Origin: Sialis fuliginosa
Taxonomy: Eukaryota; Arthropoda; Insecta; Megaloptera; Sialidae
Direction of reading: 5' to 3'
NCBI GenBank assembly: GCA_961205875.1
Contig: OY540818.1
Span: 19,752,761-19,816,760, forward strand
Length of the DNA stretch: 64,000 bases
Below, piece by piece: positions 37,488-47,661 of the stretch. The translations under genes were made by a program, and so were the position numbers. How positions within the stretch are numbered: position 1 is the stretch's first letter; each line of letters starts with the position of its first letter. Under the pieces are notes generated by a model. That model saw only the letters and a list, made by a program, of their open reading frames with translations. It made no database searches and was not told where the DNA came from.

Positions 37488-38106
37488 GTAAATGCACAGT
37501 GCTTCCTCGCGCTAAATTCACCAAAGGTAGTTAATTATTGAATAATTTAAATAAAATTCCTGGCATTGGTTAAACATTTGATTTTTATTCAATTTTACCA
37601 AAAAATATAATTTTTAGTATATTTTTAATTTTTTAACGATTTCAATTTAAATTAATATATGAAAATATCAAAATGCCATTGAATGCTCTACAAAAAAGAT
37701 TCAATACAATTTTCACGAAACATGTGTCATTCTTGAGATATCTTGAAAAAAAAAATTCGGGATGTCACCCCTCCCCCTTACACACGATTTTGAAATGGAA
37801 CCGTCCTCAAACCAGACCCAAGTTTCATTTATATCGGTTCATGAGTTATGCGTGTGACAAGGATTCAGGTGACAGACAGACAGACATGGATCGAAAAGTA
37901 TTTGTCTCATTCTAAAACGATCACAAAGCTTCTCGTATCGAGGAAGCAATATTGTCTTTTTCAAACACTTAATTTCTAAATAATTATCGAAGATACGAGA
38001 AGCTTTGTGATCGTTTCAGATTGAGACAAAAAAATGTTTTTATTTAAATTGTTGAACAATTAACTACCTTTGGTGAATTTAGCACGAGGAAGCACTGTGC
38101 ATTTAC
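37488..38106. mobile_element. Foldback element, GTAAATGCACAGTGC family
   Basis: A 619-bp copy with terminal inverted repeat GTAAATGCACAGTGCTTCCT and its complement, continuing inward over about 70 bp ('caccaaaggtagttaatt'). 'acgatcacaaagcttctcgt' on the left is matched by its complement near 37990-38010, so the interior also folds. Confidence 0.85.
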
Positions 38107-38550
38107 TTGGCAGATGTTTTTTTTATTGCATCGATATTATTACGATAACTACATTTTTTTGTAGTGGGCGTGTTAATTATTGCAAGTTAGTTGTAAAGTG
38201 CAGTGGGTTAAGGGGGCAGTTGGATTTTTGATTGATTCTTGTATAGGTAATCATTAACAAGTAGATCTAGAACAGAGTACTTTTTTGTACTTTTTTTTAA
38301 GTCAGGTCACTTAAATTTGGTGACTATCTAATATGAGAAAAATAAAATAAATACAAACTTAGTATGTATCACTTTACATGAATTTAAATTTAAGATAATA
38401 GTACAGTTAGAAAATCTGCAAGTTGAAGTCAAAATACTTAAGAATTATTCAAATCGGTATAAGTTTACATCGAAAATTTTAATTAATTTAAAAAGGATCA
38501 ATTTGTAAAAATATTTAAAAAATAATCCCATATCGAAGATTACATACAAT

Positions 38551-38772
38551 CAGTAGCGGGAGAGGGGGGGGGGGGAGTCCGCCCCGGGTGACACCCTCAA
38601 TGGAGTGTAATATATTAAAAAATAAAGCTACCATCCAATTTTTTTTTTAATATATTTTTTTTCCTGTCTAATATGTAAAAAATAAAACCTTTTGACATTT
38701 TTGGCGGGGAAGGGGAGGGGGTGACACTCTCGATTTCCGCTCTGGGTGTCACCCCTCTTAGAGACGCCACTG
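38551..38772. mobile_element. hAT-like MITE
   Basis: A 222-bp element. Left end CAGTAGCGGGAG, right end GAGACGCCACTG; both sides carry a GGGTGACAC/GTGTCACCC inverted stretch. Flanking octamers catacaat (38543-38550) and gatacaat (38773-38780) match at seven of eight bases, as expected for hAT. Confidence 0.8.
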
Positions 38773-38959
38773 GATACAATATATTAATAATGAAATAAGT
38801 AGAAAAAAAAACACTTGACATATTTAACGATTGACGTGATGATAAAAACTACTAAGGTATTATTAACGGTTCAAAAACTATAACGTGTTTTGATAGTTCT
38901 GCACATTATGTGTGACAGCATGTGTTAGATATGTAGTTTAACAATAAATTTACATACAT

Positions 38960-39605
38960 TATTATCTAATCATTTTAAAATCCAAAGTTTTCGAATTAAT
39001 TCTAAAAAACTACTAATGTCAAATTTTGCGGTACTGTAACTCGTTAACTGTTGGTCGTATAGAACAACGCCCTGAGGGAAAATTGTAGAGAATTTAATTG
39101 TCTACAAGATTGTCATTTAACATTTTAATGCAAAATCAATATTTTACGAAATAATTCGCAAAAACTACTTTTTGAAAACTTTTCGGCGCTGTAACACGTT
39201 AACTGTTGATCGTACAGAACGACGCCTAAGGAAGAAAGTGTAGAGAATTTAATTCTCTACAAGATTGCCATTTAACATTTTAATGTAAAATCAATATTTT
39301 ACGAAATAATTCGCAAAAACTACTTTTTGAAAACTTTTCGGCGCTGTAACTCGTTAACTGTTGATCGTACAGAACGACGCCTAAGGAAGAAAGTGTAGAG
39401 AATTTAATTCTCTACAAGATTGCCATTTAACATTTTAATGTAAAATCAATATTTTACGAAATAATTTGCAAAAACTACTTTTCGAAAACTTTTCGGCGCT
39501 GTAACTCATTAACTGTTGATCGTACAGAACAACGCCCTGAGAGAAAATTGTAGAGAATTTAATTTCCTACAAGATAGTCATTTAACATTTTAATATAAAA
39601 TTATT
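38960..39605 (+). repeat. 155-bp tandem satellite, about four copies
   Basis: 'aactgttg' with 'tcgt' context recurs at 39046, 39201, 39356 and 39511, exactly 155 bp apart. Units share 'ttttaatgtaaaatcaatat' and 'gtgtagagaatttaattctc', the latter containing a short palindrome (gagaatttaattctc). The array ends about 65 bp before the first P2 exon sequence. Confidence 0.93.
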
Positions 39606-39714
39606 TTCGATTGTCTAAAATACTCTTAAGTACCTACTATATAGTTAACGTGTATTTTTTGGATGTCAGGGGTACAGTGAGGACAACGCGGGCCACCACG
39701 GAGGAGGTGCCGCG

Positions 39715-39729
39715 ATGAGACGGAGGTAG
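39715..39729 (+). promoter_or_regulatory. Upstream ORF before P2
   Basis: ATG-AGA-CGG-AGG-TAG encodes M-R-R-R and stops 4 nt before the P2 start at 39734. If transcribed, ribosomes would reach it first. Composition changes abruptly at about 39670 after 'ttttttggatgtcag', which fits a splice acceptor of a 5' leader exon. Confidence 0.45.
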
Positions 39730-39733
39730 AGAC

Positions 39734-42700
39734 ATGTCATGGTTGCGGTGGATGCTGTTACTCTTTCTGCAGCTGGCCGCCGCCGAAGCCTCAATCGCCG
39801 CTTATGGTAAAAAAAAAAAACGTTCTTAAAATATTTTATTTACATAAATAAAAAAAAAATCCGATTATTTTCCAAACAGTGCACAATAGAAAAAAATGCT
39901 CTAGATAAAACTTATAGAGAATTGCAGCATCTATAATTTATGTTCTAACCAGTTTTTCAGTATAACGAACCGTTTTGAAAATATTCGTATAAAAAGTTGA
40001 TATCTTATTAAATATTGTCATAATGAACTACATGCATTTTTTCCGTTATTTTTGTCGTGTTCATTGACACAACAACCCATTGTCTCTTGGCTGTCGTGAA
40101 CTATAAACATTACGAGAACGTGCATTTAGTGTGTATACGACCGAGTTACTCACTGTGTAACCCGATGTCACCAAGTTCCACTCTGCTAATTTTTAACCTA
40201 CATTTAACACCCACCATGTGTCAGTTTGTATGTACATGGGCGCCGGCAGAATTTCTTCCAGGGGGGCGCATCTAGATATATAAAATTAAATTACTTATAT
40301 ATAAAATAATTAAAAAAAAAAAATTAAAAATAATAATTTTGAAATAATAAACTTGTATTCCATTTCAGTTTTTATTTTTCCTTATTTAAATTTATATACA
40401 GAGAGAACTTGACGCGACCAAAAAAATAAAAATAAAGGTCCTCACTTTTATATTCTGACCTGAATTTTAAATTAAAAATTGTATTTCTTAATTTTTTTTA
40501 GTTTTTTCTTTTTAACAGGGGTTGCAAGTGCACCTCCTTGCACCCCCCCTCCCGGCGCCCATGTGTATGTATGTACATCCAACGAATTTAATTATAAGGT
40601 ACTGGAACGCAGTGATGGACACTTGCTAATGATAAGTACTACGACACAAAAGATATAAAAGAAAGAATCGTCAAATTTGAAACAATGTAAAGCAGTTGCT
40701 ATGATAATATAATAATTAATAAATATTGTACCTTATTTGTGTATCTTCTAGGTCTAGAATTTTTTTTTATTATTTCCAAGATTTATTATTGAAAAAAATA
40801 TTTTCATTTATCAAATATCATTTGATAGTTTGATACCCTAAGGACAAACAGTCGTATTTAATGTTTTTTTTATTTAAAAAATCTCAAAGTTCTATGTGAT
40901 ATATTTTCTTAATTAAGTTATTGAAAAAATATTTTTATTTATCAAAAATCAATTCATACCCTAACGTCTAACTTTAGGCCTAAACTTTTGTATTTAATGT
41001 GTTTTTTATATTTTAAAAATGTCATGTTACATAGAACCATCTAATCCTATAATAAAAGGGCCACAACATGGGGGGCTGACAAGATTCTTGTCTTGAAACC
41101 CGTCACTAAGGGGGGCCCGGCGAACAAACATTAAAAAAATCATTCAAAAATTTCTATGAATTTTTTTTCATTGAAAGACCTACTAAACTTATCAAAAAAA
41201 CCTGGTTGAAAAAAAATATATTAGGGGGTCCGTGATAGAATGTGGGGGCCCTGGTACATATATGAATAATACAGTTATGTGAAATTGTCGACGCGGTGTC
41301 TACAAATGAGGTATTAGGTGAATCGATTTGAACACAACACTAATTTGAAGTTCATGTATTCATTCGTAGATTCGTGCTGAATTTATAATCAGAATTCCGG
41401 AATTATGTTTGTGAAATAATAACACACCAGTGGCGTACAAATTACCAAAGCTAGAACCCATTAAAAATAAATTTGATTATAAAAATTGCAAATATTAAAT
41501 TTAATTGTTGATTTTTCTCTAAGTAAAGTAGGGTCAACTGGGGTAAAAGTGAAACAAAATACAAATCTTTAATGTTTTTTGACAATTAACGATACAAATT
41601 CATACTTTAATTTTTTCTACTAGATGCGCTTATGAATAACCATTTTACGTGATTTGAACTGTACGATACAACACGGACTTCAAATATCAAAAAACTGTGT
41701 TTCATTTTTAACCTCTGATTTGGGAAAAAGTGAAACAGGCCTCTAATGGAAAATATTTCTCAAAAAATTAAAAGAAAAGCTAGTTTGGCAAGTTTGATTT
41801 ATCTTCTTTGTGGCATATCAATGTGAAATTGTAACTTTAATTAATATCTGAGCTATACAGAAAGTTATGTGCAAAGAATTAAAATTTAATTCACACGTTT
41901 TGACATTGACTAACAGGGAAATCCGTAGGGGTGACAAACCTTTAATGATGATGTCAGTTTTTATAATTCTCCTATAAACAAATTAGTTTTTTAGTTGCAA
42001 ACCTTTTTCACTTTTACCCCATTTTTTTCGTGTTTCATATTTACCCCACTCGATCCTAGTTTTTTGGGTATAGATTTGAATTAAAAAAAAGTATCAATAT
42101 AATACACCAGTGGCGTGCATATTATCAACGCTAGAACCGAATGATCACAAAAATTGCAGATATTAAATTAATTTTTTTGTGAATATATAGATTCGAATTA
42201 AGTGTAATTTGTGTTCCAGGAGCGCGACTGGTGACGTCACTACTGGGCAGCCCGACGCATTGCGGCGGTGGCGTTGGTCGGGGGCCTCACACGTGCACCC
42301 TGACCGTAACCTGTTGGATAGGCGGCGGTCGAGCGGGGCCCGGATGCGGCGGGCCCGCTTGGCTCCTCACGTGCTGCAACGACCCCGCGCACAGGTCCGT
42401 ATACTACACATTTTATAAATATCTCATAAATGCCATTATTAATATTTCCTGGCTTTCCAGCTGAATTTAAAAAAAAATTTTTTAAGAAAAACAAAAAATT
42501 CATGGTTTTCACTCTTTATAAATAAAATGATCATATTTCATGAAATTAATTATCTATGAGGTTTATAGACTCGGGAATTACTGAACCGATTTCAATGCGG
42601 TTTTCACCAATAGTTAGATAATTTTTACGAGCAGTATCGTGGCTAATAATATTTTATGAAAATCTAAGATTTAACATCAAAAGATTAAAAAGAATCTTTT

Positions 42701-45700
42701 GCACAGCGTCTTTTGTTTCTATGATATCAGAGCACAGAACTGTCATTTATATAAAAACACAGTAGCCATGGAATATAAGACGCTGAAAACAATTACTAAA
42801 TGTGAATGTCAGTTTGAATCATGATACCTACAAATTTATATCTTTCCACCATGAGTTTGAATGAAAAAATATGCATTTTACAATATAAATAAACTGGTTT
42901 TTATAAATTACAATAAAGAACTTCCAAGAAAGGTAACCTATTTATTTATTTTTGATTTTCATACAAATTCTAAGATAAGACCTGGGTGTTTCCTGGGAGA
43001 AAATATAATTTTACACGATTTTTTCAATAACTACTGGATTTTATTCCGGTTTTCACTAATAGATAGGTTAAGTTTAGGTGTATAATTTGTCGATATTTTG
43101 GGTAAATTTCATGAAGCCGGAAAAGGGTAAGCATGTTGAGTGAGCATGTTGGGTGGGCAATTTAATTAATGCGCTAGTATTTTATAAAAACCTAAAATTT
43201 AACATAAAAAGATTTTTTTAAAAATTGTCCAAGACTGGTGCCAGTACCTTATTAATATGATTTATGTTATTTCCAGCCGCACAACGGCTCCGGCAGTGCT
43301 TCGACGTCGCGCAGATACAGACGAGGTAGAGTACCTGGAGGTCGGCACGTGGAGTCAGAGCCGTCGACGGCCGATGGGCGCGGGAACGGCGGTGCGGGCG
43401 CGCGACAATTGCGGCGTGTCGCGCGAAGACCGCTACCTCCAGAAGCGCATCGTCGGCGGCCGCCAAGCGCGCTTCGGCCAGTTCCCGTGGCAGGCGCACA
43501 TTCGCATCGCCGCTTACCAGTGCGGCGGCGTGCTCGGTAGAAATATTTACTGATATTTTTCGAATAATTTATTTCTTAAACTAAAATTATACACCTTAAC
43601 CACAATAAAACAATGTCACTCGACACGTGTTTCGACTTCACAAGAAGTCCTCATCAGGAGCCTAACAGTTTCAGACGAAACACGTGTCTAGTGACATTGT
43701 TTTATTGTGGTTAAGGCGGCTATTACACTATCAAAGAAATATGATAAAATTTCTTTGATCAAAGAAATATGACAGTGTAATAAGTCAACTTTTATAATAT
43801 TTACCTTCATAATATTTCTATGATCATAGTTAATGACAGTCTCTTATATTTGATCAAAGTTTTTTGTCAGATAAATCAAAATGGCGACTACCAAGTTATC
43901 ACTGACAGTTACAGTTACATAATTATTAATATATGAATATCAACAAAATCCAGTATTATATGATAATCTTCTTATTGATTATAAAAACCACAATACACGG
44001 TTGTAAATTCAAACCTCGATCGCGTCAATTGACGAACATCCACGCACTGATATTCAAAATGCACCAAAAAAGAAGAAAATATCCCTAGATAATATTGAGA
44101 AAATATTATCAAATATTTTATGTAGTGTAATAAAACAAAATCTCGTATTTTATCAAAGAAATATGATCAAATCTTTGTCAAAGATCTTTGACATATTTAT
44201 TTGATAGTGTAATAGCCGCCTAAGGTGTATAATTTTAGTTTAAGTGACTAGAAACCACAGTTTCTCCGTTTTTCCAGTAATCAGTATTGTTTGTTTGTTT
44301 ATAGTTTCTTGGCGGTACGTAGCAACGGCGGCGCACTGTATAATCCGCGCGCGTCTCTCAGATATCAGCGTGTACCTGGGAGAGCTAGATACACTCGATA
44401 CCGGCCAAGTAATCGAGCACGCACCAGCTGAGAAATATAGGTAAAATACATAACTAAACTCTATTTCATTTAAGGGGCAGACCCAGTTAGAATTTTGAAA
44501 AAATCATTTTTTTTTGCATTTTCTCAAAGTACAATATTTCAAAATTATTCTCTGAAAATTTCAGACAAATGTCCTGTCCATAGACGATTCAGTGTAAGTT
44601 CCAAAATACATTTATTATCTGCATGCAAATCGTACTCAAAACTTTAAACGCGTTTTTCTCGAAACCATGTCTTCGAAGTCGGTGATCACTGTAACTTGAG
44701 AACGGCTTTGCCGATCGGTTTGAAATTTTTCTCACTTATTCTATACATAATTGTCCTCCGGATTCGTACCGTCAAAACCCCGCCAACCACTGCATTCTTA
44801 AATGAAATAGAGTATAGTATATTTATATTATACACAAAAAAATTTAAAAAAAAAACTAAAAATACTGAAAAGTATATAAAAATTAAATTTAACATTTTTT
44901 GAAATCGGTTTTATTTTATTTTTTTCACAAAAAGTTTATATTTATTTTTCCCTTTTGAGTAGCGTATCTTTGAAGTTTATGGTTACATTCTGTTAAAATT
45001 TATATGGAACCATCTGGGGAGTATATTCTTTCAAACAAACAAAAATCGTCCAAATCGATGCATATAACCTCCTCCTTTTTTAAAAAATATTACAACAATA
45101 TAATAGAATCTGTTTTATTCCAGAGTAACAAAAAAAATCATTCATCCGCTATTCGAATATCGGTTAAGCCAACCGGACCGGTTCGATGTTGCTTTACTGC
45201 GGTTGAACGACGGACCGCGGTACCGCACAGAGCACATAGTGCCTATCTGTCTGCCGATACGCCGAGACGCTGACATGTCAGGCGCGGCGGCGGTCGTAGC
45301 TGGCTGGGGCAAGGTGCAACCTACCGCGGAACAACCGGGCACAAACGTACTCAGATCTGCCTCTGTGCCTATACTCGGTGAGTACACATTGCTTCTCAAA
45401 TTTTCCGGTTTTACTATAACCGATGTAGTAAAACCGGGTGTAAAAATGTACTGTACACCCGACATCAGGTCTAGTTATGCCTATTCCTCTTGGTCTACAG
45501 GAATAGCATAAGTAAACCAGAATAGAGCAGGAATAAAAATGCGGACATAGTTATACCTATTTAGCCAACCTCAAAAAATATAAGTATCTAGGGAGTGTGG
45601 GGATTTCATCGTAATGCACTTCGCATTAACTTAACATTTGAAAAAGCGTCGTCAGTTAAAATATGGTTAAAATACCTGAGAAGAAAATATGGAAAACAAA

Positions 45701-46536
45701 AGAAATTATCACTTATTCTCGTATGTGTAAACAGCACCACTTAAAACGGTTCAATTACATCGGTTATAGTAAAACCGGAATAAAAGCGCTGTGTAAACGT
45801 ACTCTTAGATAAAAATATCTAATTTTTATATTTTCAGATACAGACGAATGCATAGCTTGGCATCGAAGTAAACAAATCAATGTGGAGCTATTCCCGGAGA
45901 TGTTATGCGCGGGGCACGCCGACGGTCACCAGGACGCATGTTTAGGGGACTCTGGAGGACCGCTGGTAAAAAAAATATGTATAATCTAGACTTCTAGACT
46001 TTCAAATTCAGACTAACCAATTTCAAATCAGGGATAATAAATATCAATTCGAAACTAATGAATTTCAAATTAGGAATTGTAAATTTCACATTTGAGACGA
46101 AAATAAATAAATAATTTAATACAATAATACAAAATGTATTTGTAATGGCTAATTGTTGGCAGACTTCTAAAAATTTTTAGGTATTCAATTAATAATTTAA
46201 ATACGTAAATATACCATTCGCTGATTTATTTACACTCACCGCACCGGGTCCCCCTTAGCCCCTGACCTACAAACTAGAGCCTTGTCAGTCCACCCATTAT
46301 AATTAATATTAATTAATTCAGATAACATATATTACGTAAAGGTTTTTATTTTTTAATTTTTATTTAAAAAAAAAATTATTATTTTTTTAATATTGCAGAT
46401 AATACAAATAGATGGCAGATGGACACTGGTAGGGATAACTAGCGCAGGATTTGGCTGCGGAGAACCGAGACAACCTGGAATATACCATAGTGTCTCAGTA
46501 ACTGCTTCATGGATCAGACATATCATTAACTCATGA
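39734..46536 (+). CDS. P2: secreted CLIP-like trypsin-type serine protease, seven exons
   Basis: Exons: 39734-39806, 42220-42394, 43277-43536, 44305-44440, 45124-45377, 45838-45965, 46399-46536; 387 aa, all GT-AG with consistent phase. The ATG at 39734 is the first after an in-frame stop at 39716. A signal peptide ([19 protein letters not shown]) is followed by a CLIP-like module (C39, C50, C56, C67, C76, C77). A linker leads to the activation site KR140|IVGG. The triad is H180 (TAAHC), D236 (DVALL) and S338 (GDSGGP), with D332 giving trypsin specificity. P2 lacks the 500-residue disordered region of P1 but shares the last cysteine spacings (x5, x10, x8, then CC) and the FPWQAxIRI motif, so the two are tandem paralogues. 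Intron positions in the protease domain differ, so the duplication is old. Substrate and pathway are unknown. Confidence 0.93.
40235..40563. mobile_element. hAT-like MITE with perfect 8-bp duplication
   Basis: A 329-bp element in P2 intron 1 with termini CATGGGCGCCGG and CCGGCGCCCATG. The octamer tgtatgta is present at 40227-40234 and 40564-40571, identical. It follows the hAT pattern in duplication length, though its ends start with CA rather than CAG. Confidence 0.85.
40597..40733. mobile_element. MITE family A, internally deleted
   Basis: A 137-bp copy: left AGGTACTGGAACGCAGTGAT, right ending GTACCT, TA at both edges. Only the part with 'gtactacgacacaaaagata' to 'gataatataataattaataa' is kept. 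Confidence 0.8.
40734..41426. other. P2 intron 1, unassigned part
   Basis: AT-rich intron with a GGGG/CCCC-containing segment near 41060-41260, perhaps ends of another decayed element. No exon is seen. Confidence 0.4.
41427..42200. repeat. Direct repeat pair around a MITE
   Basis: 'accagtggcgtacaaatta' at about 41427 and 'accagtggcgtgcatatta' at about 42106 begin two related blocks of about 100 bp (both continue 'aaaaattgca', then 'atattaaatt'). The MITE at 41531-42056 lies between them. The second block runs almost up to P2 exon 2. Confidence 0.65.
41531..42056. mobile_element. MITE with GGGTCRA ends in P2 intron 1
   Basis: A 526-bp copy of the element at 16717-17211, starting GGGTCAACTGGGGTAAAAGT and ending CCCCACTCGATCC, with TA at both edges. 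It also keeps an internal 'aacctctgatttgggaaaaa' segment missing from the other copy. Confidence 0.8.
42395..43276. other. P2 intron 2
   Basis: No gene. Near 43228-43250 stands a solo right end of MITE family A ('aagactggtgccagtacctt'). 'accgatttcaatgcggtttt' near 42585 recurs near 50335, a dispersed repeat. Confidence 0.55.
43575..44244. mobile_element. Foldback element carrying a nested MITE in P2 intron 3
   Basis: The left arm (CTTAAACTAAAATTATACAC and on to 'caatgtcact') reappears inverted. The right arm is split: 'agtgacattgttttattgtg' lies before, and 'ggtgtataattttagtttaa' after, the Harbinger-like element at 43715-44220. The centre has 'cacgtgtttcg' and 'cgaaacacgtg'. Removing the nested element and one TAA restores a continuous arm. 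Confidence 0.88.
43715..44220. mobile_element. PIF/Harbinger-like MITE, copy 2
   Basis: A 506-bp copy, opposite in orientation to 6340-6815, with perfect ends GGCGGCTATTACACTATCAA and the complement. TAA at 43712-43714 and 44221-44223 is the target duplication, proved by comparison with the uninterrupted left arm of the host foldback element. Confidence 0.9.
44441..45123. other. P2 intron 4
   Basis: Contains one half of the piggyBac-like repeat from 44473 ('aggggcagacccagttagaa') to about 44660 ('cgcgtttttctcgaaacc'), and the dispersed segment 'atatggaaccatctggggag' near 45000. No exon is seen. Confidence 0.6.
45380..45804. mobile_element. Inverted-repeat element filling P2 intron 5
   Basis: 'ccggttttactataaccgat' at about 45403 is matched by its complement 'atcggttatagtaaaaccgg' at about 45760. 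Outermost GAGTAC (45380-45385) and GTACTC (45799-45804) are also complementary. The intron runs 45378-45837, so the element makes up nearly all of it, and its left end overlaps the GTGAGT donor. The outer boundaries are uncertain. Confidence 0.6.
45966..46398. other. P2 intron 6
   Basis: AT-rich intron; 'attgttggcagacttct' and nearby text show no gene. Donor CTG|GTAAAA, acceptor atattgcag. Confidence 0.6.
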
Positions 46537-47661
46537 TAAAAATACAACAGCTAATTCACTTTTCTACTATTTAATTAAATAATTTATAAATGAAAAAATC
46601 ATTTTTTTAAATTAAGTAGGTATTCTAAACTATCCTTAAAGATCAAATTAATAACAATTCATGGAGGGAGTGGGGGGGGGGGGGAGTAGCTGATAAAAAA
46701 ATATTGATTTAATTATCTATTTTTCAATTACATAAATAAATAGCATATTGTTATATTATATATACAGGGGGTTCCAACTTTGAAAAACCAGTTTTTTTTT
46801 GTCCTGATTTTAATGACGTATTGATTCTTCAATTCCGGAACACACTGTATATTATTATAGATATTGATTAATATTTTATCATAAAATAAATAGTGATTTC
46901 TGACAATTGTATTATTGCCATGATAATAGTGTATTTATAATTATTTATTTATTAATATTCACTTTTTAATTTCAATAAACGTGATTATCATAAATTATGT
47001 CGTTTTAATTATTAAAACAACTAATAAGGTGTGGGGGGGGGGGTAGAATAGCATGAAAAATAAAGACAAGAGAGGATGTCCACTGCAATATGTCACGATA
47101 GTTAAAAATATGATAAAATATTTTAGTTAAAATGAAATACACAAAATAATTAGTTTTTGGGATTTTTAAAACATTTTTTATAGACATATGTATGTACGTT
47201 AATTTTTATTCTTAAAAATATTAAGTAGGCACATATAACTTTTTACAATCCTATTTGAAAAAAAAAACATTATATAATTAGGTATATCGTCTTATTATTA
47301 ACGAAATAAATTTCAAAATCATATTTTTTTTACAATCTCTACATTTTAATAAACAATAACTAAAGTGAAAATATTAGATTTATTTTGGGTGTCCACTGTT
47401 TTTTGAAAATAAAATTCCCCGACTTTTCCCTGACCACAGATTCAAAATTCCCTCAACACTAGAGGCTCAGGGGCAAGAAGTGATCGAGGGGCCTCCAGAA
47501 TATGCAAAAAAATTTGCTCGTCACTGACTTCCTAGAATTTATAATAAAAATTTAATAAATTCCCTGACTTTTCAGAATTTTAAAAAAATTCCCCGACTTT
47601 CCAAAAAGTGAAAATACATTATTTATTTCTAAAATTCACATACCTTGATAAAGTGTTTCTT
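46537..47661. other. Convergent intergenic space between P2 and the zinc-finger cluster
   Basis: P2 (+) and Z6 (-) end towards each other here. AATAAA-type signals are present (near 46735 for P2; complement of tttatt at 47622-47627 for Z6, about 35 bp after its stop). Two G-runs occur near 46670-46685 and 47031-47043. No gene. Confidence 0.5.

Noticed and set aside
44696-44902. Overlapping ORFs on both strands in P2 intron 4
   Set aside because: Low-complexity AT-rich sequence; the exons on both sides join in frame without it.
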